Source: Prado023 sp963736425
GTDB lineage: Bacteria > Actinomycetota > Actinomycetes > S36-B12 > CAIYMF01
DNA: 64,000 nucleotides
NCBI GenBank assembly: GCA_963736425.1
Contig: CAVTOX010000027.1
Coordinates: 10,661-74,660 of the forward strand
Direction: 5' to 3'
Shown: one piece after another, positions 53,067 through 61,447 of the stretch
Numbering within the stretch: position 1 is the stretch's first letter
Layout: every line of letters starts with the position of its first letter
Program-made: the position numbers and the translations under genes
Notes under the pieces: model-generated
Told to the model about the DNA's origin: nothing
Databases searched by the model: none
What the model saw: only the letters and a program-made list of their open reading frames with translations

Positions 53067-53080
53067 TCACCTTCGGGTGA
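53067..53080 (+). terminator. UUCG-capped hairpin between ppk and the CHAD gene
   Basis: TCACC and GGTGA pair around the very stable loop TTCG, within the 36-base gap. It also contains one PHO-type unit, GTTCACCTTCG, without a matching second unit. It may slow transcription or protect the ppk 3' end. Confidence 0.4.
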
Positions 53081-53095
53081 CATGCTGACCCCCTC

Positions 53096-54679
53096 GTGAG
53101 TACTGACACGCACTACCGGAAGGCCGACGTGAGCGAGTCCTCGACCCCCGAACGGGCAGCGGAGCGCAAGCTGCGCGTCCACGCCCTGTTCCGCATGCCA
53201 GACCTCGTCGGCCTGGTTCCCGGACTCGCCGGGAGCACAGTCGACACCGGGATCACGCGGGTGGACCGGCGACCCGCGGTGCAGGTGCGCGCGGTCTACC
53301 ACGACACCGAGGACCTGCGCCTGATCCGCTGGGGAGTGACGCTGTGCCGGCGCGCGGGAGGATCGGACGAGGGCTGGCACCTGACGATGCCGGTCGAGGG
53401 TTCCGCGGCCAGCGCCGATGACGAGATGCGCCTGCCCCTGGACGCCGGCGAGCCGGGACAGGTGCCCCACGAGATGGCCGACGTCGTCACTGCACTGGCC
53501 CGCCGCAACGCGCTGCTGACCGTCGCCACGCTGCACACCCAGCGGACGGCCCAGGTGCTCTACGACAACGACGACATGCCCGTGGCCGAGCTCGTGGACG
53601 ACGTCGTGTCGATCATGGACGGCGATGTCGTCGCCGGGCGCTTCCGTGAGCTGCAGGTCAGGGGGCTCGGCGCAGACCCGGGTGCGCTGGATCCAGTGAT
53701 CGACCTGCTGCTGGCCCACGGCGCGATGCCCGGATCCTCCTCGAACGCCGGCAGCGCGCTGGGCCCGGCCGCGAAGGCCGCGCCCGACGTGTCAGCGCCC
53801 CGCGCGGTCAGCCCGGAGGACCCCGCCGGTGACGCCGTCCACACCCACCTGCTTGTGCACGTGCGGCGCTTCCTGCTGCAGGACATGCGGGTCCGGCGCG
53901 ACCTGCCCGACTCCGTGCACCAGATGCGCGTGGCTGCCCGTCGACTGCGCAGCGGCCTTCGGGTGTTCTCCCCTCTGGTGGACCCGACGTGGTCGCGGCA
54001 CCTGCGCGACGAGTTGGGATGGGCCGCCTCCGAGCTCGGCCTCAGCCGTGACTCCGAGGTGCTGCTCGCCCGGCTCGACGCCCATGCCGACGAGCTCGGC
54101 GACGCCGACGCTGCGACGATCCATGCCCACGTCGACCCGTTGATGCAGGCCAAGGTCGACGCCGGACGTACCGAGGCCCTGGAGGCGATGCGCTCGGAGC
54201 GCCATCTCGCGCTCCTCGACGCCCTGGTCGATGCGGCCGCCAACCCGCAGCTGACCGAGGCGGCCGCAGCACCCGCCCGCGAGGCCCTTCCGCCACTGTT
54301 CGACAAGTCCTGGCGCAAGCTCGCGCGGGAGGTCAAGGCGCTGACCCTGGACGGCCCGTCAGATGAATGGCATGAGACCCGGATCACCGCCAAGCGGGCA
54401 CGTTACGCCGCCGAGGCGCTCGTTCCGGTCTTCGGCGCACCAGCCAAGGGCCTGGCGACCGCGTTGAGCAACGTCACCGAGCAGCTCGGTGAGCACCAGG
54501 ACGCATCGATCGCCCAGGAGACCTGCCGGGAGCTCGCCGAGCACTTCGACGGTCCCACCGGATTCTCCCTGGGACTGCTGCATGCCTACGAGGTGGAGTG
54601 CGAGCTGATTGCGCGCATCCGGATGAAGGAGCAGTGGCCGGCAGTCCGGGGCCAGCGCAAGCAGACGCACCTGGGGTAG
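53096..54679 (+). CDS. CYTH-CHAD polyphosphate-associated protein
   Basis: The 527-residue protein has an N-terminal CYTH-like triphosphate-tunnel domain (AERKLRVHALFRMPDLVGLV, VYHDTEDLRLIRWGVTLCRR) and a C-terminal CHAD helical domain (VHQMRVAARRLRSGLRVFSP, WHETRITAKRARYAAEALVP). CHAD domains bind polyphosphate through conserved His and Arg/Lys. The usual ExExK of CYTH enzymes is not evident as a full motif, so hydrolase activity is uncertain. It follows ppk by 36 bases and precedes the Nudix gene by four, so the three are likely one operon. Confidence 0.88.
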   Translation: MSTDTHYRKADVSESSTPERAAERKLRVHALFRMPDLVGLVPGLAGSTVDTGITRVDRRPAVQVRAVYHDTEDLRLIRWGVTLCRRAGGSDEGWHLTMPVEGSAASADDEMRLPLDAGEPGQVPHEMADVVTALARRNALLTVATLHTQRTAQVLYDNDDMPVAELVDDVVSIMDGDVVAGRFRELQVRGLGADPGALDPVIDLLLAHGAMPGSSSNAGSALGPAAKAAPDVSAPRAVSPEDPAGDAVHTHLLVHVRRFLLQDMRVRRDLPDSVHQMRVAARRLRSGLRVFSPLVDPTWSRHLRDELGWAASELGLSRDSEVLLARLDAHADELGDADAATIHAHVDPLMQAKVDAGRTEALEAMRSERHLALLDALVDAAANPQLTEAAAAPAREALPPLFDKSWRKLAREVKALTLDGPSDEWHETRITAKRARYAAEALVPVFGAPAKGLATALSNVTEQLGEHQDASIAQETCRELAEHFDGPTGFSLGLLHAYEVECELIARIRMKEQWPAVRGQRKQTHLG

Positions 54680-54683
54680 TGAC

Positions 54684-55622
54684 ATGTCCAGCGCATCGCA
54701 TGACGTGATCCGCGCCGCCGGGGTCGTGCTGACCCGGGGCGTGGGCAAGGACCTCGAGGTGGCCGTGATCCACCGGCGCCGCCGGCGTGACTGGTCGCTG
54801 CCCAAGGGCAAGTTCGAGGCCGGGGAGCATGCGATCGAGACAGCCGTGCGCGAGACGGTCGAGGAGACCGGCTTCACGCCGGTCCTCGACGTTCCGCTTC
54901 CCACCCAGCACTACCGGGTCGACGGCACTGCCAAGACCGTCGAGTACTGGCGGGCGAGTGTGGTCCGCGGCGAGTTCGTCGAGAACAAGGAGGTCGATCG
55001 GCTGAGGTGGCTGCACCCCAAGGAGGCCGCCGCGGTGATGACCTACCCGCGCGACGGCCAGCTGATCGCCCTGGCCACCCGGACCCCACCCACGATCCCC
55101 TTCGTCCTGGTGCGTCACACCAGGGCGGAGAAGCGGGCGGACTGGGCCAAGCGCACCGGACGTGACCGATCGGACCCGGCCCGGGGCCTGCTGGCACATG
55201 GCGAGTGGGAGGCCACCCGGCTCATCGCCCTGCTGGAGGCGTTCGGAATCCGGCACCTGCACTCCTCGGCCGCCGAGCGGTGCCTGGCCACGCTGCGCCC
55301 GGCCGCTGCGGCGTTGGGTTCCGGGATCCGGCTGGAGCCCACGATCAACGAGGACGACTTCCTCGTCGATCCGGGGCCGGGGGTGAGCCGCACCGTCGAG
55401 CTGTTCAGCCAGCCATGGCCGACCGTCCTGTGCTCCCACCGGCCGGTGATACCCCACCAGCTCGACGCCCTGCGCTCAGCCGCAGGGGGGCCGAAGTTCC
55501 TCCATCGCGTCGCCCCGGGCAGCTTCTTCGTGTTCCACCGCACCTGGGTCAACCGCCCCACCGACGAGACGGTGCGCACGGTCGCCGCCGAGCAGCACGA
55601 CCTCCCGCCGGCGCACGAATGA
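54684..55622 (+). CDS. mutT1: MutT1-like Nudix hydrolase with histidine-phosphatase domain
   Basis: The 312-residue protein has a Nudix box (GKFEAGEHAIETAVRETVEE then TGF) within residues 1-130 and a histidine-phosphatase domain from residue 135 (FVLVRHTRAEKR, LLAHGEWEATRLIALLEAFG). This two-domain layout is that of mycobacterial MutT1, which hydrolyses 8-oxo-dGTP and diadenosine polyphosphates. It lies four bases after the CHAD gene, and ppk-mutT1 linkage is also seen in Mycobacterium. It faces pstB across 104 bases in which no clear terminator was found. Confidence 0.9.
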   Translation: MSSASHDVIRAAGVVLTRGVGKDLEVAVIHRRRRRDWSLPKGKFEAGEHAIETAVRETVEETGFTPVLDVPLPTQHYRVDGTAKTVEYWRASVVRGEFVENKEVDRLRWLHPKEAAAVMTYPRDGQLIALATRTPPTIPFVLVRHTRAEKRADWAKRTGRDRSDPARGLLAHGEWEATRLIALLEAFGIRHLHSSAAERCLATLRPAAAALGSGIRLEPTINEDDFLVDPGPGVSRTVELFSQPWPTVLCSHRPVIPHQLDALRSAAGGPKFLHRVAPGSFFVFHRTWVNRPTDETVRTVAAEQHDLPPAHE

Positions 55623-55726
55623 GCCACGATCACGTTGGATTCGCTGGTCGCCCGAACGGATCCCGTCGGATCTCGACGAACACGATCAGCTCGAACCCCA
55701 CCCGATCCGGCCAGACGCCAGCCGGA

Positions 55727-56506
55727 TCAGCCGAAGCGGCCGGAGATGTAGTCCTCGGTGGAAGTCTCCTTCGGGCGCGAGAAGATCTCGGAGGTCGCGC
55801 CCATCTCCACCAGGCGGCCGGGCTGGCCCACACCGGCGAGGTTGAAGAACCCGGTCGTGTCCGAGACTCGGCCGGCCTGCTGCATGTTGTGGGTCACGAT
55901 GATGATCGTGTACTGCTCGACGAGCTCGCGGATGAGGTCCTCGATCGCCAGCGTGGAGATCGGGTCCAGCGCAGAGCACGGCTCGTCCATCAGCAGCACC
56001 TGGGGCTTGACGGCGATCGCCCGGGCGATGCACAGCCGCTGCTGCTGGCCACCGGAGAGCCCGGATCCCGGCTTCGCCAGGCGATCCTTGACCTCCTCCC
56101 AGAGGTTGGCCCCCCGCAGCGACTCCTCGACGATCGCCTCCGAATCGCTCTTGCTCAATCGGTCACCCGCCAGACGCACCCCGGCCAGGACGTTCTCGGC
56201 GATGGACATGGTGGGGAACGGGTTGGGCCGCTGGAACACCATGCCGATGGTGCGCCGGACGTTGACCGGGTCGACCCCCGCACCGTAGATGTCCTCGTCA
56301 TCGAGGAGCACCGACCCCTTGACATAGGCTCGCGGGATCACCTCGTGCATCCGGTTGATCGTGCGGAGCACGGTCGACTTGCCGCAGCCCGAGGGCCCGA
56401 TGAACGCGGTCACCGAGTTGGCCTGCACCTTGAGGGACACCCCCTCGACGGCCTTGAAGTCGCCGTAGAAGATGTCCACGTCCTGCATGGTGATGGACTT
56501 GCTCAT
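55727..56506 (-). CDS. pstB: Phosphate ABC transporter ATPase PstB
   Basis: The 259-residue ATPase has Walker A GPSGCGKST, the PstB-specific Q-loop FQRPNPFPTMSIAENVLAG, signature LSGGQQQRLCIARAIA, Walker B VLLMDEPCSALDP and switch His VTHNMQQAGRVSD. It ends TEDYISGRFG as usual. It is the last gene of pstSCAB and presumably also contacts PhoU. There are 10 bases to pstA. Confidence 0.97.
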   Translation of the reverse strand: MSKSITMQDVDIFYGDFKAVEGVSLKVQANSVTAFIGPSGCGKSTVLRTINRMHEVIPRAYVKGSVLLDDEDIYGAGVDPVNVRRTIGMVFQRPNPFPTMSIAENVLAGVRLAGDRLSKSDSEAIVEESLRGANLWEEVKDRLAKPGSGLSGGQQQRLCIARAIAVKPQVLLMDEPCSALDPISTLAIEDLIRELVEQYTIIIVTHNMQQAGRVSDTTGFFNLAGVGQPGRLVEMGATSEIFSRPKETSTEDYISGRFG

Positions 56507-56516
56507 GGTCGCTGGG

Positions 56517-57572
56517 TCATCCCTTCGGTGCGAAGCGGTTGGCGAGCAGCTTCGCGACGATGTAGAAGAACATGATCAGGGTGATCAGGACGAGGGCGCC
56601 CGCCCAGGCCCGGTCCACGGACGCCTGCGTCCCGCTCGTGATCTGGTCCCAGATGAACGTCGGCAGTGCTGCCTGGGGGCCGGCGAAGGGGTTGTTGTTG
56701 TAGCTCTGGGTGAGGAAGGTCGTGAGCAGCAAGGGGGCGGTCTCACCGGCCACACGGGCGACGGCGAGCATGGCCCCGGTCACGATGCCGGCCAGCGAGG
56801 TCGGCAGTACGACCTTCAGCACGGTGCGCCACTTGGGCACACCCAGCGCATAGGAGGCCTCGCGCAGGTCGTTCGGCACGATCCGCAGCATCTCCTCGGA
56901 CGTGCGGATGATGACCGGCAGCATCAGGATCGCCAGGGCCAGGGCCGCAGCGAACCCGGAGCGCTCGAGGCCCAGGCCAAGCACGAGCGCCGTGAAGATG
57001 AACAGTCCCGACACGATCGAGGGGATCCCCGTCATCACGTCGACGAAGAAGGAGATCGCCCGGGCCAGCCGGCCCCGTCCGTACTCCACCAGGAAGATCG
57101 CGGCAAGGATCCCGACGGGCACGGCGAACATCGCCGCGAGGGCGACCTGCTCGAGGGTGCCGACGATCGCGTGACCCGCTCCACCCCCCGGGCTGCGCGG
57201 GCTGACGTTGCGCATGGAGTTGGTCAGGAACCCCCAGCTCATCACCTTCAGCCCCTTGACAAGGACCGTGAACAGCACCGAGATCAAGGGGACGATCGCG
57301 ATGACGAACGTGGAGTAGACGAACGTGGTGGCCAACCGGTCCACCGCGTGGCGCCGACCCTCGACCGCGAAGCTCCACGCGCTCTGGATGGCCATGAAGC
57401 CCAGAGCGGCGACCAGCGTCGTGCCGAACCACCCGGCCAGGCCGGTGGACACGTTGAGGGCCATCGCCACGGCCACGGCCCCGGCGCCCACTGCCCCAGG
57501 GGCCCAGCGTGGAAGGGTGCCACCGGTGAGCGTGTCGTGCATGGTCGCGCGGCTGTCCACTGAGGTCGTCAT
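56517..57572 (-). CDS. pstA: Phosphate ABC transporter permease PstA
   Basis: The 351-residue permease starts with a cytosolic head and two helices not always present (residues 25-75), then the six core helices. The coupling loop is LREASYALGVPKWRTVLKVV, with SGIVTG-type turn SLAGIVTGAMLAVARVAGET. The extended N-terminus is typical of actinomycetes. It begins one base after the pstC stop codon, so PstC and PstA are made in equal amounts. Confidence 0.95.
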   Translation of the reverse strand: MTTSVDSRATMHDTLTGGTLPRWAPGAVGAGAVAVAMALNVSTGLAGWFGTTLVAALGFMAIQSAWSFAVEGRRHAVDRLATTFVYSTFVIAIVPLISVLFTVLVKGLKVMSWGFLTNSMRNVSPRSPGGGAGHAIVGTLEQVALAAMFAVPVGILAAIFLVEYGRGRLARAISFFVDVMTGIPSIVSGLFIFTALVLGLGLERSGFAAALALAILMLPVIIRTSEEMLRIVPNDLREASYALGVPKWRTVLKVVLPTSLAGIVTGAMLAVARVAGETAPLLLTTFLTQSYNNNPFAGPQAALPTFIWDQITSGTQASVDRAWAGALVLITLIMFFYIVAKLLANRFAPKG

Positions 57573-57573
57573 G

Positions 57574-58545
57574 TCAGTTCGCCCCCGAGAACTCCGAGCG
57601 CCTGGCGATGATCCACCGGGCGATCATGTTGACGCTGAGGGTCAGGAAGAAGAGCACGAGGCCGCTGGCTATGAGGGCGGACAGGCCGTTGGAGCCGGCC
57701 TCGTTCCACTTCAGCGCGATGTTGGCCGCGAAGGTGTTGCCACCCGGTTCGGTCAGGTGGATGTTGACAGTGAAGGCAGCCGACAGGATCAATGCGACGG
57801 CGATCGTCTCGCCGAGTGCGCGCCCCAGTCCCAGCATGGCCGCCGAGATCATGCCCGGCTTGGCGAAGGGGAACACCGCCATCCGCACCATCTCCCAGCG
57901 GGTGGCCCCCAGGGCCAGCGCAGCCTCCTTGTGCCCGGGCGGGACCTGCAGGATCACCTCGCGGCTGACGGCCGCGACGGTGGGCAGGATCATGATGGCC
58001 AGCACCAGGGAGGCGATGAACAGGCTCTTGCCGTAGAGGTCGAGCGTGTTCTGGAAGACGACGGTCCAGCCGAGGTAGTCGTTCATCCATCGCTGGACGC
58101 CCTCGCTGCCCGACATCAGGACCTGAAGGCCCCACAGCCCGAAGATGATCGAGGGGACGGCTGCCAGCAGATCGGTGATGAAGGCCAGGGCCGACGCCAG
58201 GCGCCGCGGCGCGTACAGGACGATGAACAGCGCGATCCCGATCCCGACGGGAACCGCCAGCAGCATGGCGATCGAGGCCGACACGAGGGTCCCGAACAGC
58301 AGCGCCGCGATGCCGAAGACCGGGGGGTTCCCGTCCGGGTTCCAGGACTGCTCCGTGAGGAAGTTGGCGCTGTTGTTGGTCAGAGACGGGATCGCGCGCC
58401 AGACCAGGAACACCGCGATGGCGGCCATGATGACCAGGACGGTGATCCCTGCGTACTTCGACAGGCCACCGAACACACGATCGCCCCGCCGGACGCTGGC
58501 TCCACTGATCGGTGAGGCAGCAGCGATGGGCGGGGCGTCGGCCAT
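57574..58545 (-). CDS. pstC: Phosphate ABC transporter permease PstC
   Basis: The 323-residue permease has helices from residue 38 on, an outside loop with WNPDGNPPVFGIAALLFGTL and the coupling loop GHKEAALALGATRWEMVRMA. GLGRALGETIAVALILSAAF is the conserved PstC stretch. The ATG at 58545 (MADAPP) is preferred to 58557. It is separated from pstS by 100 bases holding no strong hairpin, so the two are probably one transcript with uneven expression. Confidence 0.95.
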   Translation of the reverse strand: MADAPPIAAASPISGASVRRGDRVFGGLSKYAGITVLVIMAAIAVFLVWRAIPSLTNNSANFLTEQSWNPDGNPPVFGIAALLFGTLVSASIAMLLAVPVGIGIALFIVLYAPRRLASALAFITDLLAAVPSIIFGLWGLQVLMSGSEGVQRWMNDYLGWTVVFQNTLDLYGKSLFIASLVLAIMILPTVAAVSREVILQVPPGHKEAALALGATRWEMVRMAVFPFAKPGMISAAMLGLGRALGETIAVALILSAAFTVNIHLTEPGGNTFAANIALKWNEAGSNGLSALIASGLVLFFLTLSVNMIARWIIARRSEFSGAN

Positions 58546-58645
58546 GTCTCTTCTCATCTCGTCGTGGGGTCGTGCGTCAGGCTAGGGGATCCGGGCGGGG
58601 CACGGCGCCTGGGGGCGCGCGCCCCGCCCGGGTCCTCCGGCGGGG

Positions 58646-59734
58646 TCAGGCCAGGGACTCGACCGACGCCTGTACCTTCGTCAGCAGGTCCCCGGTGATC
58701 GGCACGTAGCCGATGCCCTCGAGGATCCCCTGGCCCTCAGTGCTGGCCGTGTACTGCAGGAACGGCTTCACGACCGCCAGCTGGTCGGCCGGCAGGCCCT
58801 TCGAGCAGGTGATCTCGTAGGTGACGAGCACGATCGGGTAGGCGCCGGCCGTCTTGATGGTCGGGTCGAGCTTCAGGGCGAGGTCGGTGCCCTCACCGGT
58901 GACCGTCGCCGCCTCGATGCTCTTCGCGGCGTTTGCCGAGGTCGCCTCGACCGCGCCGCCGCCGTTGTCGACCTGCGCGGCCTTCAGCGAGGTCCCGTCG
59001 ACGAACGACAGCTCGACGTAGCCGACAGAGTTGGGGGTGGAGGTCAGCGAGGAGGCGACACCATCGCTGCCCTTGGAGCCCTGCCCACCCGGAGCCGTCC
59101 AGGCCTTGCCGACCTCGTAGGTCCAGATGTCCGGCGCCGTGGCCGAGAGGTAGTTGGTGAAGTTGGCCGTCGTGCCGGACTCGTCGCTGCGGTGGAACTG
59201 GGCGATGGGAGCATCAGGCAGCGTGACCCCGGAGTTCAGGTCCGCGATCTTCGGGTCGTTCCACTTGGTGATGGTGCTGTTGAAGATCCCGGCGATGACC
59301 TCGGGGGTCAGTGTCAGCTTGTCAACGCCCTCGACGTTGTAGGCCACGGCGATCGCGCCACCCACCATCGGGATGTTGATCGCCTTGCCGCCGGTGCAGC
59401 GGGCGTCCGCGCCGGTCTGCTCCTCGGGCTTGAGGGCCGAGTCGGAACCCGCGAAGGAGGTCTGGTTGTTGATGAAGTCCTGGATGCCGGCACCCGACCC
59501 GTTGGCCTGGTAGTCGATCGTGACATCGGGGTTCTTGGTCTGGAAGGCGTTGACCCACTCGGCCATGGCGTTCTTCTGCGCCGAGGAGCCGGAGGCCTTG
59601 ATGGCACCGGAGATGCCGGAGGTACCGGCGCCTGAGGCCCCGGTGTCGCTGGTGGAGCCGGAGTCACTGCATCCGGCAAGGGTGAGCGCGAGTGCCGCCG
59701 AGACGGCCGCGCTGGCGATAAGTCGGTTCTTCAC
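58646..59734 (-). CDS. pstS: Phosphate-binding lipoprotein PstS
   Basis: The 362-residue lipoprotein has a GTG start at 59734 after AGGAG and a lipobox LTLAGC. Phosphate-binding landmarks are ISGAIKASGSSAQKNAMAEW, IDYQANGSGAGIQDFINNQT, SFAGSDSALKPEE and FHRSDESGTTANFTNYLS. A Ser/Thr/Gly-rich linker follows the Cys. It heads pstSCAB. The promoter contains a PHO box (separate entry), so it is expected to rise when phosphate is low. Confidence 0.97.
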   Translation of the reverse strand: MKNRLIASAAVSAALALTLAGCSDSGSTSDTGASGAGTSGISGAIKASGSSAQKNAMAEWVNAFQTKNPDVTIDYQANGSGAGIQDFINNQTSFAGSDSALKPEEQTGADARCTGGKAINIPMVGGAIAVAYNVEGVDKLTLTPEVIAGIFNSTITKWNDPKIADLNSGVTLPDAPIAQFHRSDESGTTANFTNYLSATAPDIWTYEVGKAWTAPGGQGSKGSDGVASSLTSTPNSVGYVELSFVDGTSLKAAQVDNGGGAVEATSANAAKSIEAATVTGEGTDLALKLDPTIKTAGAYPIVLVTYEITCSKGLPADQLAVVKPFLQYTASTEGQGILEGIGYVPITGDLLTKVQASVESLA

Positions 59735-59777
59735 CGTGGTGCTCCTGAAAGTTCGTTGTGTCAGGTGGACGGCTGTG

Positions 59778-59832
59778 ACGTTAGAGCGACATCCCGAATG
59801 GCTGGGGGAGCATCGGTGAACGAACGATGAAC
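59778..59832 (-). promoter_or_regulatory. PHO box and -10 of pstSCAB
   Basis: On the minus strand GTTCATCGTTC (59832-59822) and GTTCACCGATG (59821-59811) are contiguous 11-base units matching the PHO-box unit. A TAACGT -10 candidate lies at 59783-59778, placing the box just upstream of the -35 position, as an activator requires. This is the same arrangement type as before phoU. Confidence 0.8.
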
Positions 59833-59903
59833 TCATGCTGTGCGATTGGCGATGGGGCCACACATCCGCATGTGATATCGGACACACCCACCTCGCAGGC
59901 CTC

Positions 59904-59927
59904 CCCCGGCCGCACCAATCGCCGGGG
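59904..59927 (-). terminator. Possible terminator after the HMG-CoA lyase-like gene
   Basis: CCCCGGC and GCCGGGG form a seven-pair stem around a ten-base loop, 12 bases after the gene's stop. No T run is seen. It would separate this gene from pstS. Confidence 0.4.
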
Positions 59928-59938
59928 ACCCTCGCGGG

Positions 59939-60841
59939 TCAGCGGGTCGGGAACGCCCCAGCTCGGGGCAGGTACGCGGGCAGGTCACGGCCGAGCTGGG
60001 TCCCGAGCCACTGGCTGGCTTCGATCGCCCCGTCGAGGTCCACACCGGTCGTGTAGCCGCTGCGGTGCAGGGCGTAGACGAGGTCCTCGGTGGCGATGTT
60101 CCCCGTCGCGCGCGGGGCGAATGGGCAGCCACCGATCCCACCGAGGCTGGCGTCCAGGACGGTGACCCCCGCATCGGCGGCGGCCAGGGCGTTGGCATAC
60201 CCGGTGTTGCGGGTGTTGTGGAAGTGCGCGCGCAGGGGCAGGTCGCTGATGAGCGCACGCACGGCGGCCACGCGGGCGGCCACGTCGCGGGGCACCGCAA
60301 CCCCGATGGTGTCGGCGATCGCGATCTCCGCGACACCGGTCGCGGCCACCTGCTCGGCGACCCGGCGGACCCGGTCCACCGACACCTCGCCGGAGAACGG
60401 GCAGCCGAAGGCCACCGAGAGGGTCACGGTGGGCAGGATCCCGGCGGCCCTGGCCAACGGCACGACCTCGGCGACGACGGCGATCGCCTGTTCTGAGGTC
60501 ATGCCCTGGTTGGCCTGCGAGAACTCGTCGGTGACGCTGACCACGCAGTTGACCTCGTCAACCCCAGTCGCCGCCGCCCGGTGGAAGCCGCGGGTGTTGA
60601 GTACCAGCCCGATCCACGACGCGGGGCCCTCGACGGCCGACCGCACGCCGGCCACGACGGCCTCCCCATCGGCCATCTGCGGGACAAGCTTCGGATTGAC
60701 GAACGAGGCGATCTCCGCCCGGCGCAGACCCGCAGACGCGCAGCGCGAGATGAGCTCGACCTTCTGCTCGGTGCTCAACCGGGCGGAGTCGTTCTGCAGT
60801 CCGTCACGCGCGCTGACCTCGACGATCTGGATCGCGTTCAC
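59939..60841 (-). CDS. Hydroxymethylglutaryl-CoA lyase-like enzyme
   Basis: The 300-residue TIM-barrel enzyme has the HMGL-like signature VSARDGLQNDSARLS with metal-binding Asp, ASFVNPKLVPQMADGE, VSVTDEFSQANQGMT, FHNTRNTGYANALAA with the HxH-like metal site, and the active-site loop GIGGCPFAPRATGNIATEDL with its Cys. Such enzymes split HMG-CoA in leucine breakdown. No other leucine genes are nearby. Three bases separate it from the copZ-like gene. Confidence 0.9.
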   Translation of the reverse strand: MNAIQIVEVSARDGLQNDSARLSTEQKVELISRCASAGLRRAEIASFVNPKLVPQMADGEAVVAGVRSAVEGPASWIGLVLNTRGFHRAAATGVDEVNCVVSVTDEFSQANQGMTSEQAIAVVAEVVPLARAAGILPTVTLSVAFGCPFSGEVSVDRVRRVAEQVAATGVAEIAIADTIGVAVPRDVAARVAAVRALISDLPLRAHFHNTRNTGYANALAAADAGVTVLDASLGGIGGCPFAPRATGNIATEDLVYALHRSGYTTGVDLDGAIEASQWLGTQLGRDLPAYLPRAGAFPTR

Positions 60842-60844
60842 GGC

Positions 60845-61047
60845 TCAGACCAGCGCGTATCCGGCCTCGTCCACCGCGGCCGCCATCTGCTCGCGGGTCG
60901 GGTCCGTCACGCCGCCACGGTCACCGCGCCGGTCTCCAGGTCGACCTCGACGGACTCGACGCCCTCGATGGCCGACACCTCCTCGGTGACCGCCTTCACG
61001 CAGTGCCCGCACGTCATTCCGGTGACTGTCCAGATGCTCGTCGACAT
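60845..61047 (-). CDS. CopZ-like heavy-metal-associated protein, frameshifted
   Basis: The small metallochaperone has the motif GMTCGHC near residue 10 and VSAIEGVESVEVDLETGAVT. Read straight through it would stop at 46 residues; one frame change near 60905-60915 adds the missing last helix (TREQMAAAVDEAGYALV) and gives about 67 residues, the normal HMA length. The ATG at 61047 lies six bases after TACCCT (61059-61054), so it is probably leaderless. It likely carries copper(I). No copper ATPase is nearby. Confidence 0.8.
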
Positions 61048-61108
61048 GCCCCAAGGGTACTCGTTCAACTGGCGACGCGTAGGGTGCGACCAACGGAGGT
61101 GGTGGGCC

Positions 61109-61282
61109 ATGGGGAAGGACGGCAAGGGCGAGAGCCCCTTGCACCTGGTCGAGAAGGGCAACTTCACCCAGGCGCGCTGCGAGTGCGGGTGGAACGGTCC
61201 CGGCCGACGATCCCGCAAGAAGGCCCGCGACGACGCCGCCGCCCACCTCGAGGAGCGCTGCAAGGCCTTCAAGAAGAAGTAA
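61109..61282 (+). CDS. Small basic hypothetical protein
   Basis: The 57-residue protein starts at an ATG after GGAGGT. It reads LHLVEKGNFTQARCECGWNG, then a basic helix (RRSRKKARDDAAAHLEERC) and ends FKKK. The C-E-C pair and the later Cys might bind metal, but only three Cys are present. It is divergent from the copZ-like gene by 61 bases. It resembles small actinomycete proteins of unknown role; nucleic-acid binding is possible from its charge. Confidence 0.7.
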   Translation: MGKDGKGESPLHLVEKGNFTQARCECGWNGPGRRSRKKARDDAAAHLEERCKAFKKK

Positions 61283-61412
61283 CCCCGGCCTGCCACGGCC
61301 CGCCGTCGCGCGCAGGTCCGCCCCTCCGCCACTTCGTCCGCTATCGCGAGGCCGACACTCGGGTTGGTCCGCTTCTGCGACCGCCAATCGTCGCGAATCC
61401 GGACGGCGCGAA

Positions 61413-61440
61413 GGCTGGCCCCGGCGAGAGCGGGGCAGCC
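61413..61440 (-). terminator. Terminator-like hairpin after glgC
   Basis: GGCTGGCCCCG (61413-61423) pairs with CGGGGCAGCC (61431-61440) with one bulged base. It lies seven bases after the glgC stop and between convergent genes, so it could end both. Confidence 0.6.
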
Positions 61441-61447
61441 CCCGTCG

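Noticed and set aside
53066..53087. PHO box before the CHAD gene
   Set aside because: Only one GTTCACC unit is present; the following bases form a hairpin arm rather than a second unit.
50759..53719. 986-codon minus-strand frame opposite ppk
   Set aside because: Antisense shadow; no ribosome site or domain, and ppk is complete on the other strand.
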